DNA from: Callaeas wilsoni
Taxonomy: Eukaryota > Chordata > Aves > Passeriformes > Callaeidae
Assembly (NCBI GenBank): GCA_013398955.1
Contig: VWPU01004190.1
Location: forward strand, 62,001-126,000
Direction: 5' to 3'
DNA: 64,000 nt
Within the stretch, counting starts at the first letter, position 1; each line of letters starts with the position of its first letter. The notes under the pieces were generated by a model. It saw nothing but the letters and a program-made list of their open reading frames with translations, made no database searches and was not told the DNA's origin. The position numbers and the translations under genes are program-made. Of this stretch, positions 45,001 to 60,000 are shown one piece after another.

Positions 45001-48000
45001 TGAGAAGGCATGTAAAAGAACGTGGCAATATCCTTTACCTCCTGCAAATAACAAAGGCTGGACAAAATTGTAGTTCCTTCACACAATACTAGAAGAGGGA
45101 CTAGAACAGGAACAGAGCTCACGGCACTGTACACATTTACTGATGCCTCACAATTCACATTTTAAACTTACTCATTTCTTTGTAATGTTGCCAAACTTAC
45201 AGAATGTTAAAAGGAAATGCTCTATTTTTTCATCAGACTGATTCTTTAAAAAAGTTTTAGTAAAACAATTAATCACTTTCTGCAAGGAGTATTAATACAA
45301 TGTATTAAAGTACCACTGCTGAAAACAGGTTGCCCCTTACTAAAAACAAACAACAGCTACTTCTAACTTTGGAGTGGAAGTTTGACATTCAGTAGTGAAA
45401 TTACACAAAGCACACTTATTTCTGAATACATGTCCTAATTTGTCCCAAATGTATGAAAATCCCCCTTCCAAAATGCAATTTGCACATGCACAGCAGCAAT
45501 TTCTTGAAAGCCTTTGAGCTTTAGCTTGCAATTTCCAAGAATCATTCTGTACTGAGAATCCTCCAGCCCTGGAGTGAAAACCCAGCAGGGCTGGAAGTCT
45601 TCTCTGTCCATCCTCTAAGCAAATCTCAAGGCAGAGGGAGCAGAGAGCACTCTATAATTAGTCTTTTGCCAATTAGACCTTGGCAAAAAAAAAAAAAAAA
45701 AAAAAGAGAGACAGCAGAAAGACCGTATATCTTCTGTTATCAATGCTCCCTCTTCTGGCATTTAATGTAAAAAAGGAGGGAGAATCCATCCCAGTGGGTA
45801 CCAAAGAACAAAAATGGAGGTTGTGAGGAAGGAAGAAAAGGGAAGAGAGGTCTGAAGAGAGAAAAGGTGCAGGCAAGAAGACAACACGCATTTGGGGGGA
45901 CCATGATGCATAAGCCAAGCAGAGCAATGAGACATTTAATATGCATGTGGGCATTTAATTGATATGAAAGAGCATAAAAGAACAAAGTTCAATAAAAACT
46001 ATACCCCATACAACTTAGAATTCAAGACTGGTTTCCTCAAATTCTCTATTTCATTACTGTGAGCAAACAACTCAAAGTCATCTGCAAACTACGTATCTCA
46101 TCTCCCTGAAATGCCTGGTCTACATAAATCACAGCAACCTCTCACTCCATCATATTATTCTCAGATTAGTCACACTTAAGAGCAGTACTTTGAATATAAA
46201 TCACAAAAGCCTTCCAATAATCAAAACTGGGGACAATAACAGTTCCATGTACTGGTATTTTGCTTGTTTTGTTTCGGGGAGAAGAGTAAGTTAAGAAAAG
46301 AATTCAGAAACATTAGGTTTCAAATAGTGACACTATGGAACATAAGCATTTAAAAACTGGTCAATGATGTTGGCCGTGACAGCCCATGCTGCTGTATCTC
46401 AATGAACACATGAGATTATGTGGAGAATATGTAAATATATAATTGGTAATTTCTTCATTTGATTCTCTATTCTACTTCCCATTTTTCTAATTCTAGTTAC
46501 TAATAAGTTCAGTCTGCTGCACCAAGATTCACCCAAGATCTTCGTACACTGTACAAAATCTAGACATATAACCAAAAAAGAGGTATTTCAAGATCAGTGA
46601 TGCAACCACTGCTTGCATGCAGGACTGGTAACATTATCATGCTTTCCTGGCTTCATAGTTTGTATTAAGTGAATTACTTACCTAGAGAGTTTTAATATTA
46701 GAAAATGTATTGCACATAATTTAGGCAAATGCAAAACTAAATGTAGAAAATGTGTTTTGTCAAAAAGCAAGCAAAGCAAAGACAGAATACTAAGAGTTTA
46801 CTGAAACAATGTTGATTTGAATTGCATACCTGAACATAATGCCGGAGAACGTAAACTATTTCCTCCTTTTGCGCCTTCTCAGATAAAATCTTGTGGAATT
46901 TGACAAAGCCTTTTGTACCCATTTCTGCATATAAAATAACCACTGGGCCGTCCTCTTTGAGGGTTGGGAATTTATGGTCTCCCTTAAAAAGATACGGCCT
47001 CGGTCTGGTTTTAAAACAAGTAATTGTGACATTATAAAGTCAGAAAATTAATTAAAACTGTGGCAGTTTTTCTACTTCATAATTGAAAAAAACTAGTAAA
47101 TGTTTATATGCTATAAGTATATAAGTCATGTTAAAATCATCACAAAATAATCATGATTGCTCACAAACCAACCCAGAACAACAAATTCACAAATAAAAGT
47201 ATAAGAAACTGAAAAATCAGCACCGACTATAAATAATTGAAATATATTTTATCAAATCATAACACAAAGCATATGAAATGCATAGCAGTTGGCGATTTTG
47301 TGCATCAATAACAGCTTGAAGCTTTTTATTTGAATGATACATTACATCTATTAGAGATGCAAAGAGCAATCAGTGAGTAACTGAGTAGTAGGAGGAGATT
47401 CTGTGAAGCTTGAGAAAGCTGCTAACACAGCTGGAAACTAACTGGGGTTATACTATTCTGACACCATCACGCTCTGTTAATTTAGCTAATTTTGCAAATT
47501 TTAACTGCCTACCTACCCTCCTAATTGAAAACTAGGACTAGAAAAGTTACACTGCAATGATTTCCTAGATGATCAAAAACATCTTTTGAATAAAACCTGG
47601 GAAAGATGGAGAAGTAACAGAGGATATGATTGAGTAATACACTCAAGGTACTAATTATTGATGAACACACTTTTTCAAAGTTGCCTTTGCACTGACAGTC
47701 AAAAGACCAGTAAACTGTCTCCATGCATCCCCAAGACAAGTTAGGAAACTAACCCAACACACAGTACAGAACTGTGTGTAGTAGACACTCACTGAAGAGC
47801 CATACTGGAAAGGTGTGAGCAGAACACCACAGTTTCTGTGATGCGAACCTTCAGAATATCTTCAATGTGAAAAAACATAGAATAATTTACACTGCAAAAG
47901 TAACCTTTGGAGGTAATGTGCTGCAAACCCTCATTTCAAGCAGGAGCAATTTGTATGAGGTTACTCAGGGTTTTAACATCAATGTCCTATGTAAGTTTGG

Positions 48001-51000
48001 TAGGTATGTAATCAAGGACCTCATTTGTAAGGCAGAAATAAAAGGAGAGGCCCAGTTTAAGGATTAACTTGGGTGCAGGTAGTCAGGTGTCACAGAAAGA
48101 TCAGGCAAGCTGTCCCACTGCTATCAAAGGACAAGGAAGACCAAATAGGTGAGATCTGGGAGTCAGAATCAACTCTTTAATGAATAAGCTCTGTGGAAGA
48201 ACTCATCCAGATTTGCCCCAAGGAGAGTGTATGTGTGGGATGTGACTTGTGCAACTTCCTTCTCATACCCAGAAAGACAAGAGCTGCCACAGTCATGGAG
48301 AGAGTGGAAAACCTAAATCAAGGGAGCTTCTCTTTTCCTAACTAACTTTATCCACCCCACTTCAACCAACAAACTAAGGTGGTTACTGAGTGTTGCCACG
48401 ACTTGAACAGCGACAGTCTCAAAGGAAGAATTTCAAATCACAATGAACATGCTTCAAGAAAATATTAAGCACTGCAGTGAAATAACACTGCATAGAGCTC
48501 CTTTAATGACCTTGGGTTGAGAATGAAAGTGTTCAGGCCCTGTAAATCCAAGATAAGCCTCTGTTCTCTGTTTCTCTTCAACACTGAATAGTAGTGACAA
48601 GGAATTGATTCTCCTGCTCTTAGAACTGAAAGGTAATTAATTTCCTGCTGTAAGAGATGCTCATAAGAAAGCTGCCTGAAAGACAAGGAAGAACAGCTGG
48701 GCAGACGAAAAGAAAAAGATAAAAAAATTACACAGATGAGGAGTTTGGCACTTGCTAATCAGTTACTAGGGTAGTACAAGCAACTATACGCTTGTCTAGA
48801 TAGCTGCCAGGATAGGATGCAGAAGCAAGGTGATAGAAGACAGCAAACATGTACTGACAAATGTAAGGCACTGACTGTTTTGAGCAAAACGTGTCTCCAA
48901 TTAATGCTTCTGCTCTGCACAGCGACAGCCCCAGAAACCTTAGCGTTGTGTTTTGGACATTTAGCAAGATAAGCAATCCCAACCACTTAACCATGTGTTC
49001 TTTGACACACCCAGAGCCCTTGAGCTCTGGAGCCATTGCACCTCTGTACAAAACACTTCCAATTAGAGCCACACAGTCCATTGCAATGTGGCTGAAAGTG
49101 CAAAAGACACAATCACAGTCGCTGTTGCATCTAGGACTGGATGAAGCAAAACCTTAACCTTGACATGCAGAATTATTTGGGCTCTCCATAGTTCAAAGAG
49201 CCTGAGACTTCCTGAATGTTGGGTTGAGATGATGAATCCACACAAAAAGAGTGCTGCAGTCCCTTCTTTCTCTTCCAGTGAGACTGGAAATTATCAGTCC
49301 CTAAAATCAGGACATTTCCAGCGTCCTCATCCAAATATGGTGAACAACTGAAAGCATAGCCTGAATTTGCCTGGTTGAATTGCAAGAGTCATGACAGACA
49401 GAAGACACAGAATGGAACACAAAGGAAAACACTGAAATTAAAAAAGAATCAATAAATCAAAAAGATCTCTTCTATGAGAAGACAGAAAAAGAATGACTGG
49501 TTTAGAGCAACGAGCTGCAAGATGGCACACTGTCCCATATATTGTCTGTTCACCTTGTAGAAAAAAAAGAACAGGAGCACAGCCCTGTCTTTATCACCTA
49601 GCCTAAATATCACCAGCATAGGTGAAAAGCATCTGCTACCCAGAGTACGAACAGAACTAATGTTAAGTGAACACGCTTTTCTCAAAGTCTAGCTCCAGGT
49701 ACTCTAAATATTTGAGTAACACAACTGCTTTTGGGGTGGGGAGAAGAAGGGAAAATTTATCAAGATTTTATCCCTGCAACTCTGAATGTTGTGATGTGAC
49801 TGGTGCATGCGAAGCTATTGAAAACAGAAGACCAATCAAATAAAAGAAACTTCAGTTTTGTTACAAGTTCTTAATGATTTCTATAAGTCTAACTCTCTCA
49901 AATTCGAATAATTCAGGAGTCTATTGTTTAGTATTGTGATTTTCCAGAATCTTGTACATTTGGGAATAATATCTCCAGAAAGGAGAATGTGCTGAATCCA
50001 GTTAATTGCTTTAAAAGATTACCATATGCAGACACTGGAATAAAATGTTACAGTCTCATGATGCCTTAATATATGGCCACGGGCATCCAACAACATTTTA
50101 AATTACCTGTTCTATATTTTGGCTTTTATCTAGGAAAAAAAGAAACATTTTTCAGAAGAATATAATTGCTAAAAATGGGACACTGTAAACTAGATAGTCA
50201 GTTGTTTTTACAGAAACCTTGGCTATTGAATAAGCAAAAGACAAAGATTTAGTAGGTTGTAATTGTATCAATGGACTTAGAATACACCACAAATCACACA
50301 TGTAGAACACAAAATTATTTTCAGAAGCAATCAATCCCAAAGAGACAAATTTATAGGTTTCCAGGATTTCCTCCCACAATTTTTATTTGACAGAAAGCAA
50401 AATCCAAGAAATATACCCTACTAAATTATCTTTCAGCTCTGTGTATCTCCATGAAGTGGCTGAGAGTATTGAAGTATATTATGGAGACCATTTCAGAGAG
50501 GGAAAAAAGAAAAAAAATTACACAGAGGTCTTAAAAACCACAAAATAATTTTTTTTTAAAATACAGATTAAATATTATGCTTTAATTATTTTGTTACTGT
50601 TATTTTGATAAGTTCTACACATTTTATTTCAGAGCTCAAATTAATTCTGGTCTGATGCTAGTTACCACAGGACAAAACCTGCAGAAAGAGCTGACAGGTA
50701 CAAACTCCAGGACAAGGCGAGGAAAGGTTATGACAGCTGAAACAGACTCCTCTTCTACTCCTATGCCAAGCCCTTGCAACCCAGAAAACCTCAAGTGCAG
50801 AGACACTGACTACAGAGAAAGTGTCCTGCTGACAGACCTGTGTCAGACATGTGAAACTGTAAGTTTGTATAGAAAGTACACTGTAACTTAAACCTGACTA
50901 TCCAAAAAAAAACCCCCCAAAAAACCCCCAAACCAAAATTGTCCATGTGATTAGAGGACCAAAGCGCTATGATTTTAAAACCTACTTTGATTCATAACTG

Positions 51001-54000
51001 ATGAACTCTTATAATATTCAGCTCTTTAGTAATCTATTTTTCCTCTTAAACCAGATCATTCTATTTACCTCTTAGTAGCCTTCTTCAGCAGCTTTTTTAT
51101 TTCATTAGTCTTACAGGTGTGCTTCTCATGGATAACCACAAATGCACTGCAGCCTTCTGGTGGAGGTTCATCAGCTGCAATCTAATATTTCAACAATTAT
51201 ACTCAACCAGAATGCTTTGATTGCACTTAAACTCACATCCCTTTGATTAAAATAACTCAATAGCTGCCATTAAGTTGTGTTCCTAATTAAGCCCATTCAA
51301 AACTGGGTACATGTGGGGAAAAAAAAAATTAAAAGATTAAGACCCTATAACCTTTGTGAGATGTAGTCTATTAAATGCAGTCATACTCCATAAAATGAAA
51401 ATACATTTATGTTCTGTAAAGACACGACTGAGAATCTCCTCTACAAGCTGAAATCACAGCCTGTACTCTGAGGTATTTTTAACTTTAGCTGCTATCAACA
51501 ATCATGTTAACATACGAAGATTAGACTTCTAAACCAATAAATCCCAAACAAATAATGACAATTTTTGATTCTCTCTCTTTCCCATCCCCTGCCTTTTTTG
51601 TAAACTCTACTCAGCTATTCCAATATGAAGTGGGAATCATGTGACTGCATGTCAGTGAGTCTGGATTCACCAGCTGAGAGGTAAAAACAAAAAGACATGA
51701 ATCTGAGATTATGATATTCCTTCAGAGAACACCTGCAAAGCTTCCTAACTTTATTACAGTTTATAACCTTTCAGAAACATGGATATCTCATTTTATCTTA
51801 AAGGCAGCATTGCTAAAAGGAGGAGTAGAAGTTTTAGGTTTAGAGGCATAGTTAATTTGTCCTCTCGCTTTTTCATTAATAAAGCAGGTTTTTCTAATTT
51901 TTCAACTTTTCAAATACTAAAATAATGAGAAAGATGAGAAATCCACTAAATAACAAATATAAATTACTTAAAAGTACAGGAAATGTCCTACTCTGGGAAT
52001 GCCTGAATTCTCAAGGGATTAGTTGAAGCAATGCAAAAACTTCCGAGAATCTGAGTTTTAAAAAATGAACAATTGCAAATAACTTCCACCCTGAAAGGAA
52101 TGCTATCCATACAACTGAACATGAATATTTGTTCTCATCAGTACAACCACCTTATAAAGCACCACCTTTATCCTGTTTGATTCCAAATAATATTGGCATG
52201 TATTTTACTGAACTGTGACAATGAACATTCTTTAGCCAAAACACCTCATTCAATCATGTACCAAACATATCAGGCAATACTGTCACCTGCTGAAACATCT
52301 GAACAGTTGGAGAATAAGCCCGTATGGAAAGTGCAAACTTCAACAGATTGATTTGCAAATTGGATAAAAATTGTCCTGCTTTCTTCAAGATTAAATTGTA
52401 ATAGGAGTACTCTGAATCTGTTGAAGAGAGAAAAAACAAAAGAAAAGACAAATTTTTAGTATTTAGCCCTAAATGATGCGGCATATCTACCTACACTACA
52501 TAACTGGCAAGCATTAATGCCAGTGCTGCTTGCCATTCAAAAGTCTTCAGTGCTGTCCACTAATAACTGTTTCCTTTCCTACAAATCCAGAGACCTCATA
52601 TCACATAAAAACAACAAAAGAGAGCTCAATAGCACTAGTTACTATCTAAATTATTTTCAGCAATATAAAAACCCACTCAACAATAATGCCTCTTGAAAAA
52701 CCCATAGGGAAAGTCCTGAATAGAGCATTATTTTACAAATAATTTCCTCACATTTAGTTTTCAAACACTCAAACCATGCAACTTACATAAATAAAAAAAT
52801 CTTCTAAAGGTGTCATTCTTTGGGCTACTCTCACATATTCTATTTCTTCCCTAAAAATACATGATAAACAAGAGTATGAGAATGGATAAAACATGTGAAG
52901 TAGCTTCCCCCCTCCCTGCATGTCTTGTATTTTCAAGGTCAAAGTTAGGACTTTGAGTAAGAAGGTAGGTGGATGGTGTCTGAGAATGACAGAAGTGATA
53001 ATACAGAACATTGGTCGGAAATAATTAACCTTCAATCTTCATTCTAGAGGCATACTCGATTTTCATAACTAAGGAGCTCCTATCCTCTCATTTTCCTCTT
53101 TATAACTCTGTTGTGGTTAATACATAAAAAAAAAAAAAAAGGAAAGAAAAAGAAAAATATTAATTAATAAAGAATTTAAAAATTTTTTTTTTTTTAAAAA
53201 AAAAAAAATTCTTTTGCTCTTAAAGCCTCAAGTATCTCCTTTCTGCCTTCTCCTCCTTAGAACTCATTATTTAGAAAGGCTGAGTTTGCCGTAATTCAGT
53301 TGAAAAAAGCCTAACATTAGAAAAGTGTATAATTTGCATTTCAAGAAAGCTCCTTCCCATGAATTCTATATGATGGCCTGGTTTCAGCAGGGGTAGAGTT
53401 AATTTTCTTCCTAGAAGCTGGTACAGAGCTGTGTTTTGGATTCAATATGAGAATAATGTGCTAACACTGAAGCTTTAGTTGTGGCTAAGTAGCGCTTATC
53501 CTGAGTCAAGGACTTTTCAGTTTCCCATGCTCTGCCAGTGAGGAGGTGCACAAGAAGCTGGGAGGGAGCATGGCCAGGAGAAGCTGACCCGAACTGGCCA
53601 AAGGGCCAATCCATTCCATGGAATGCCACACTCGGTATATAAACTGGGGAGCTGGCTGGGATTTGCTACCTCTGCTTGGGATAGGCTGGCCATCAGTCAG
53701 TGGGTGATGAGCAATGGTACTTGTGCATCACTTGAGAGAAGTTTTATTCCTCTCTTCTCCCTGTTGTTACTATTATTTCAATTTATTTCAATTATTAACC
53801 AGTTTTTATCTTGACCCACACGTTTTACCTTTTCCTAGTGCTCTTACTCATCCCACTGGGGAGGACAGAGAGTGGACATGTGCTACTCAGTTGCCTGCTG
53901 GGGTTAATCCATGACATACAATTATTAACTGTCTTACATTACGTTCAATGGGTGAAAAACCTATCCATGTTCTCTATACCTACACATAGCCCTGGCAGAA

Positions 54001-57000
54001 CCCAGACGGCAATAAAGCTGGTGAAAGCTCTCGAGCACACGTCCTCTGAGGAGCAGCTGAGGGAGCTGGAGGGGTTCAACCTGGAGAAGATGAGGCTCAA
54101 GGGAGACCTTATCACTCTCTGATAAGGTCTGTCATCACCTGAAAGGAGGCTGTATAACCAGATTTTTCTGGTTATAAAATCCTGCATGACAGCATATTAC
54201 CACTAAATAATTAACAAAGTCAATTTAAAGTAAGTAAGAGACCACACAGGATACAGCTCCAGACTGCAGTCATCTGTGTGCACGTGAATGAGTTTCATAT
54301 CTGTGAATTTTCATCCTAGCCATGAGAAATACAGCCTAGCAGCCAACAAAACCTGAAAAGCTTACTCTGAACATGCCTTAATTTGTCAGCTGAAAAACTC
54401 TCTCAGCTCCTGTAGCCAAATTTATCAGATTGACTACAGCAAGAACTGAACAGCCAGCTAAGCAGACTCACATGTAAATGCTGACACTATCCACAATTTA
54501 CACCAGTATCTCTCATCATAGGTAAGTTAAAAATAATTAAAAGAGATAACCAGGGCAGTCACAAAAGATAGGAAAGTATTATAGCAGCTACTCAGACCTC
54601 ATGCACACACAGCACAAAGTTAATTTGAATATATGCTGGTAACCCACAAGAGAATTCAAAGTACTGAGGCACAGGAGGCAGGGAGAGTAAACATAAGGGA
54701 CATAATTAATCAGAAGAACACAGTGTGCTGGAATAATTACTTGGTGAGATGGAAGTATGAAGATTGTTCCAACTGCATAGATATGTATATTTGGATCAGC
54801 TAGGGAATTAGAGATCCCAGGTAACAGCAGTTCAGGCAATCACTGGCCAGTCACATCTCTGTGCCATTCAAGAAAGATGCCAGTAAAGAGGGAATACTTT
54901 ATTTTATTGCATTATTACTATAGAAATGCCATCTTTCTGAAACTGATTCCTCTTGAATCTTTAAGGTTTGTATACACATAAAAAATACTTGTCTAATTTA
55001 GTTGTAAATAATGTGTAGTCTTCTAGATTGCAACAAATAATTTGCATGATTGTTGTTTATATGAAATATACTGTTACATTTTTTTCAGAGAAAATTGTTT
55101 CCATAGAGAAAATATGTTTGCGTGTTGGTTTTGTTTTGGTTTTTAATATATATTTATGAGGCTGCTGAAAATTCAATATATAAACTGAAGCACTTGAGAA
55201 GACAGTAAACACTCAAGTGATAATTAGTCGGCAGGGAACTGGCTACTTACCTTTCCTCAGTGATCATAAATTAACCTTTAGGGACATAAAAGCAGCAGCA
55301 AGTTTAAAATGCCATCTTCAGTGGTTTTTAAGTGCTGGTTTTAGTATGAAATTTTTGCTGCTTTCATTTCTTTATAACATACCTGCGGTTCAAAATAGAA
55401 TATTCTGCCTTTCCAAGTATTTCACAAGCCTGGCAGAAAATATGTTGCACATTAAGTAGATATAAGCAATGTTGCCCATGTTACCTGAAGACCTCACATT
55501 AATTTAATACAGTGTATCCCATCACTAACCATGTTTTCCATATGGTGTAATCAAGACGCTGCCCAAGTTGATATGAGTTCATATTAGAAAAGAAAAAAGT
55601 TAAAACCACCAAATACATCACTAGACTAAATGTTTCGCCAAGTTCCATGTACATTCCTACCAAATCCATTAAACTGCTACAAATATCACAGCTAAACAGA
55701 GCATTAATAAACCTAATTTGGTAATGCTAAATATTTTAAATGAGCAAATTAACAAGAGATGTTGATTATTCTAAATTTAAAACAACGAGTCCTGAGAACT
55801 GATTAAAAAAAGCAGATTGAAAATCATCCAAGGGAGGATTTAGAAGAAAAAAACCAAGCTACCCTATTTGATTTTTTAAGTTGCCTTCTAGCTTTAACAC
55901 TTGACGACCCTCCTGAAATATTCAATGGTATGTTGGGATACAAATCTATCATCCAATTCCTTTACAAATCCAGATTTTCAGCTTCAAATCTAGGAATTCT
56001 TTATCTTTTATGAAAATGTTTCTATTTAAACAAAAAAACAAACAAAGCTTTTATTTCTTGCTTATTCATCCTGTCTACTCTCGGCATCATTTAGAGTAGA
56101 ACTGAAAAGTCAATAGCCCAACCAATCCTTTTTCAGCCAGATCCTTTAATTTACTCAAGTAGTTGTTGCTACATGAGTTTTTAACACATCATGAACATCC
56201 CTCTATGTCAATGTGTCTTGACATGCAGCAACTAAGACCAAAACTCATTCCACACCATACAGAGAACTAATTTGTCCTCAGAGGTAAACTACTACACACT
56301 TCACTGTAAACTGTGCCATTGCAGTCTTGCAGTACTAGATTCTTCACTCAAGCTGACCAGTTTATTGCAAACATCTAATGCAGACTTCCTGAAGAGCAGC
56401 CATTTCCTTAGATTAAGACTACCCCAACTATGACTCCACTTTTAGGAAAGCCATTTGGTGCCAGAACTTCAAATTTTCCTGCATTATTATCATAGGTGTC
56501 TGTTGGCCATAAAGATAAATATACACATCAACTGGTCAATATGCTTAAATAAAGTAGTATTTTAGTACAGTCTCAAGGTTGCCAACTGCCAGCATCTAAC
56601 AGTTCATTGGCATGATAGGTCATGGAGATCATCCTACTGTAATTTATTTATTCTCAATCACAATTTATTCTCAATCACAGAGTTTATCCAGGTGAAGTAG
56701 GTATTTAACTAACAGCTAATTTCAACAGACATCTGTGTCACTAATAATAAATGTCATTAAAGCTTCAAATTCCTTGGAAAGCGTGTCCAAGCAAGCAGAA
56801 AAGAGATAGCTGATAAAAAAACCCCTGACACATCATCTAATACAGCAGTATTATCTCAAGGCAATACCAACTGCATCTAAACCACTCACAAAAGAAAAAA
56901 TTCTAAGTTTAAAGTGATTTCTGGAGGTCACCTCACTCAAACTGTTACTTACAGATATAACTTAAAAGCTTGACTAGGCTGCTCAAGGCCTCATGCAGTA

Positions 57001-60000
57001 GAATTTTGAATTAGCTCAATGAATAGAGATTCCAGAGCCTCCTGAAGCAGTTTCAGCGTTTATCCAATCCCACGGCAGAAACATTTTCTCTAGTATCTAA
57101 CCAGGATTTCCATGTTTCAACTTCTGCCCTTTGCTTTTTTTCCTACTGCTGTGTACCTTCAGAAGGGTCTGGTTCCACTTTCTCTGCACATTTCTCTATT
57201 AGGAAGCTGAAGATAGAAGGTCTCTCCTTACTCCTTCCTTTCTCAGGTTCAAAGTTCTCTCAGCCTCTCTTCAGAAGTCTGCTCCAGCTCCCTAACCATT
57301 GCAGAGATCCTCTCCTAGATTTGCTCCAATGATGGAGTCATCTTTCTTTTCACAGAAATCCAATCTGGCTCCAGTACTCCAGATTCAGTCTTACAAGTGC
57401 CACATACAGTGGAATAACCACTTTTGGCTACCCTCTTGCTGCTGCAGACTGGCACATAGTTGGCCTTCTCACTGTTTGCAAGGATCCCCATTCTGTCTCT
57501 CAAAAAACCACTTTCTAGTCAGGCAGCACCAAGATCATGCTGTTGCTGAGATTATTCCAGCCCACATGCAGGGAGTCTGTAAAGCACCTTTGCTGAATTT
57601 CCCAGTGTTTCTGTCGGCCTGTCTCTCCAGCCTCTCAAGGCCCCTCTAATTACAGTCCTACCTTCAGCTTCTCCTCCCAGCTTTGTGCCATTCACAATCT
57701 TGTGGAGGTTGTAGCACATGCCACTGTCCTGTGTGCTGACAAAAACCTTAAACAGCATAAGACAACAGCACTTGCCTCAACAAATGCTACCAGCAGCTGA
57801 CCACAGGTCAAATTCTGCACCTACTTCCACTTTCCATGTCCTCATGCCTTACACAGGATGGCTTTTAGCAGCCTTTACCACCTGGGCATTATGTTCTCGG
57901 TGACTCTCTGGTTTTGTATACACTTCTGACCTTGAGATCGTTATCTCAGTAATTTTTGGGTGTTTTTTTAAATTTTCCCAGTTGATACTCTACAATTAAA
58001 ATCACAGTTCTCTGTACATTTTCTGCTTGTACTTTTTCCATTCTAAAGAAATGATGAGGAAAACACACAGAGACAGTATAGTCAAACATCACACTTTACT
58101 TGACATAAAGCACTGTGGAATCAAAAGCAGCAAAATTATGTTTACCACACGTGTCCTTATTCCCTTCCTAGAAATCTTTTAAGTCTACTGGCTGCTTGGG
58201 ACACTGGTGAGCACTCAAATATGCACATCACAATTTTTTAAAGTTGTATTCAGTCACTCACAATTGTTGAAACATGTTTCTCAGGTTCCCTCTCTCATAT
58301 GCAGCCTTTTTCATGTACCTGCACTTCTCATTGTCATCTTCTGCATGAACTTTCTACAACTTACTAGCTTTTGACTATTAATTTAACATTCAATGTCCCT
58401 CAAGTCCCTTCCAGTGGCAGTGGAAGGTGCTTGCATTCATGCCTGAAGAGTTGTACTATTCTGTAAGTAAAGAGCAGAATGAAGCTGCCTTAGCTTGTTT
58501 TGAAGCCTTTTTCACCTTGCTCATCTGTTGACCTACCAAGCAGGTCTAATACTGACCAACCTGGTGTAAAGCCCCGTAGGTTTCTCAATTTTTCATAACC
58601 ATGGATGTTTCTAGTGAACTGCTCTCCAAGGTTTCTTCTGGCGTGGCTTTTCATGTTTCATTTGCTGGATTTTATGCTTTGGTCTTCTCTCCAAATTTCT
58701 AACAACTTCATATTCTTCTGTCTAATCATGCAAGGCTTTTTTAGTCCTATTTTGTCAGTGACAAACCCTTATTCTAAAAGACCAGTATTGATGCTAGAAA
58801 ACAGTCTTCATGCTATATACAAGTATTAAACCTTTTCTGGTAATTCTTAAAATTTTTCCTTTAGCTAGCATTCTCATTTTAGTTATTTGTGTGATTTTAT
58901 GCCCTGCAAGCATCCATCTTACAGAAAACATGCAGTCTCTGTATCCTATAAGCTCTTGGCAAGTCATGTAAGCAATTAGGTATCTTTAATCTTTACACTT
59001 CTGTTCCATATCCTAAGAGCAGTTCAGTCCATCTTGTCTTCCTTTTTTCTTTTAAACTCCTCTACAAGTATTGTTCTTAGGGGAAAATATGCTACACCTT
59101 TCTGAAAGAAACGTACCTAGTAAGCAATAATGGGAGAGTCAGGCTTAACCTGCCTGGAATTAATCAGTGTGTTACGTTTCAAAGTTAAATACAGCACAAG
59201 ATAACATATCAAAAACCAGCATGCTGTTTAACTTACCTCCTTGCTTATAAACTGTTAATTCCCGTACAGTTTCCAAGAACTGCCAAAACTTCTCATTACC
59301 ATCTTCTGCAATAAATTCACTGTTTAAAAATAAAAATCAATTGTCCATAGGTTGATTTTGTGCAAAGATGTACCACAGTAAAAACCTTCGGTTGTTTAAA
59401 ATAATAAATACCCATCAGAAACCAAATGTTAGATATTCAATGACTAGCAACCATCTCCACAGCATAAATGCTGAACTGAGCTATATTTTGGCCAAAAGGT
59501 ATTTTGAACAAAGTACTATCATCTGAACTCAACAATCAGAGCTGTAAAGCAGGCAGACTAGTTCCTTGATACAGAAAACCCCCAAAATGCTCACTTTATT
59601 TTTCCACAGATATTCCAATATACACTTATAAATTAAATCAATTCAGTACACAAATTTTATTCAATAGTAGCTAAATATACAAATAACAACACACACTCTG
59701 TTAGGTTATAGTTTTTCATTAAATTACAGGCTTTCATCAATGACATCTACTTTGCTGTGCATGGAGGGAGATCATCAATCTCTGACACATTTTCAAACAT
59801 GGATTAATCCTTACAAAGAATAAAAGGTAAGGTTTACTTTATATCAAATACCATTCTTCCATTTTTTTTTTCAAACGGAAAGAGACAAAATTTAGGTTAT
59901 GTATACAGAAGAAATTCTTTACTGTAAGGGTGGTGAGGCACTGGAACAGGTATCCCAGAGAAGTTGTGGATGCTGTATCCCTGGCAGTGATCAAGGCCAG

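Larger units (their letters stand above)
43683..46829 (-). other. UGGT2 introns 5 and 6 (with exon 6 between)
   Basis: Intron 6 (43683-44744) and intron 5 (44842-46829) are AT-rich. The only marked structure is an A21 run at 45685-45705 followed by a purine-rich patch to about 45900. No CR1 or gene recognised. Confidence 0.7.
52418..59236 (-). other. UGGT2 intron 2
   Basis: At 6,819 bp this is the largest intron in the window. It holds an old CR1 piece (57.2-57.8 kb), a CR1 piece at 54.0-54.16 kb, a solo LTR (53.37-53.92 kb) and an A/T tract at 53.13-53.21 kb. The remaining DNA, including 54.2-57.2 and 57.8-59.2 kb, shows nothing I recognise. Confidence 0.8.

Noticed and set aside
45685..45705. 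Poly-A run as the tail of a processed pseudogene
   Set aside because: The sequence before it shows no similarity to any coding sequence I recognise, and no target-site duplication is evident.
57299..57649. 116-codon plus-strand open frame
   Set aside because: It runs through the reverse complement of an old CR1, with no recognisable domain.
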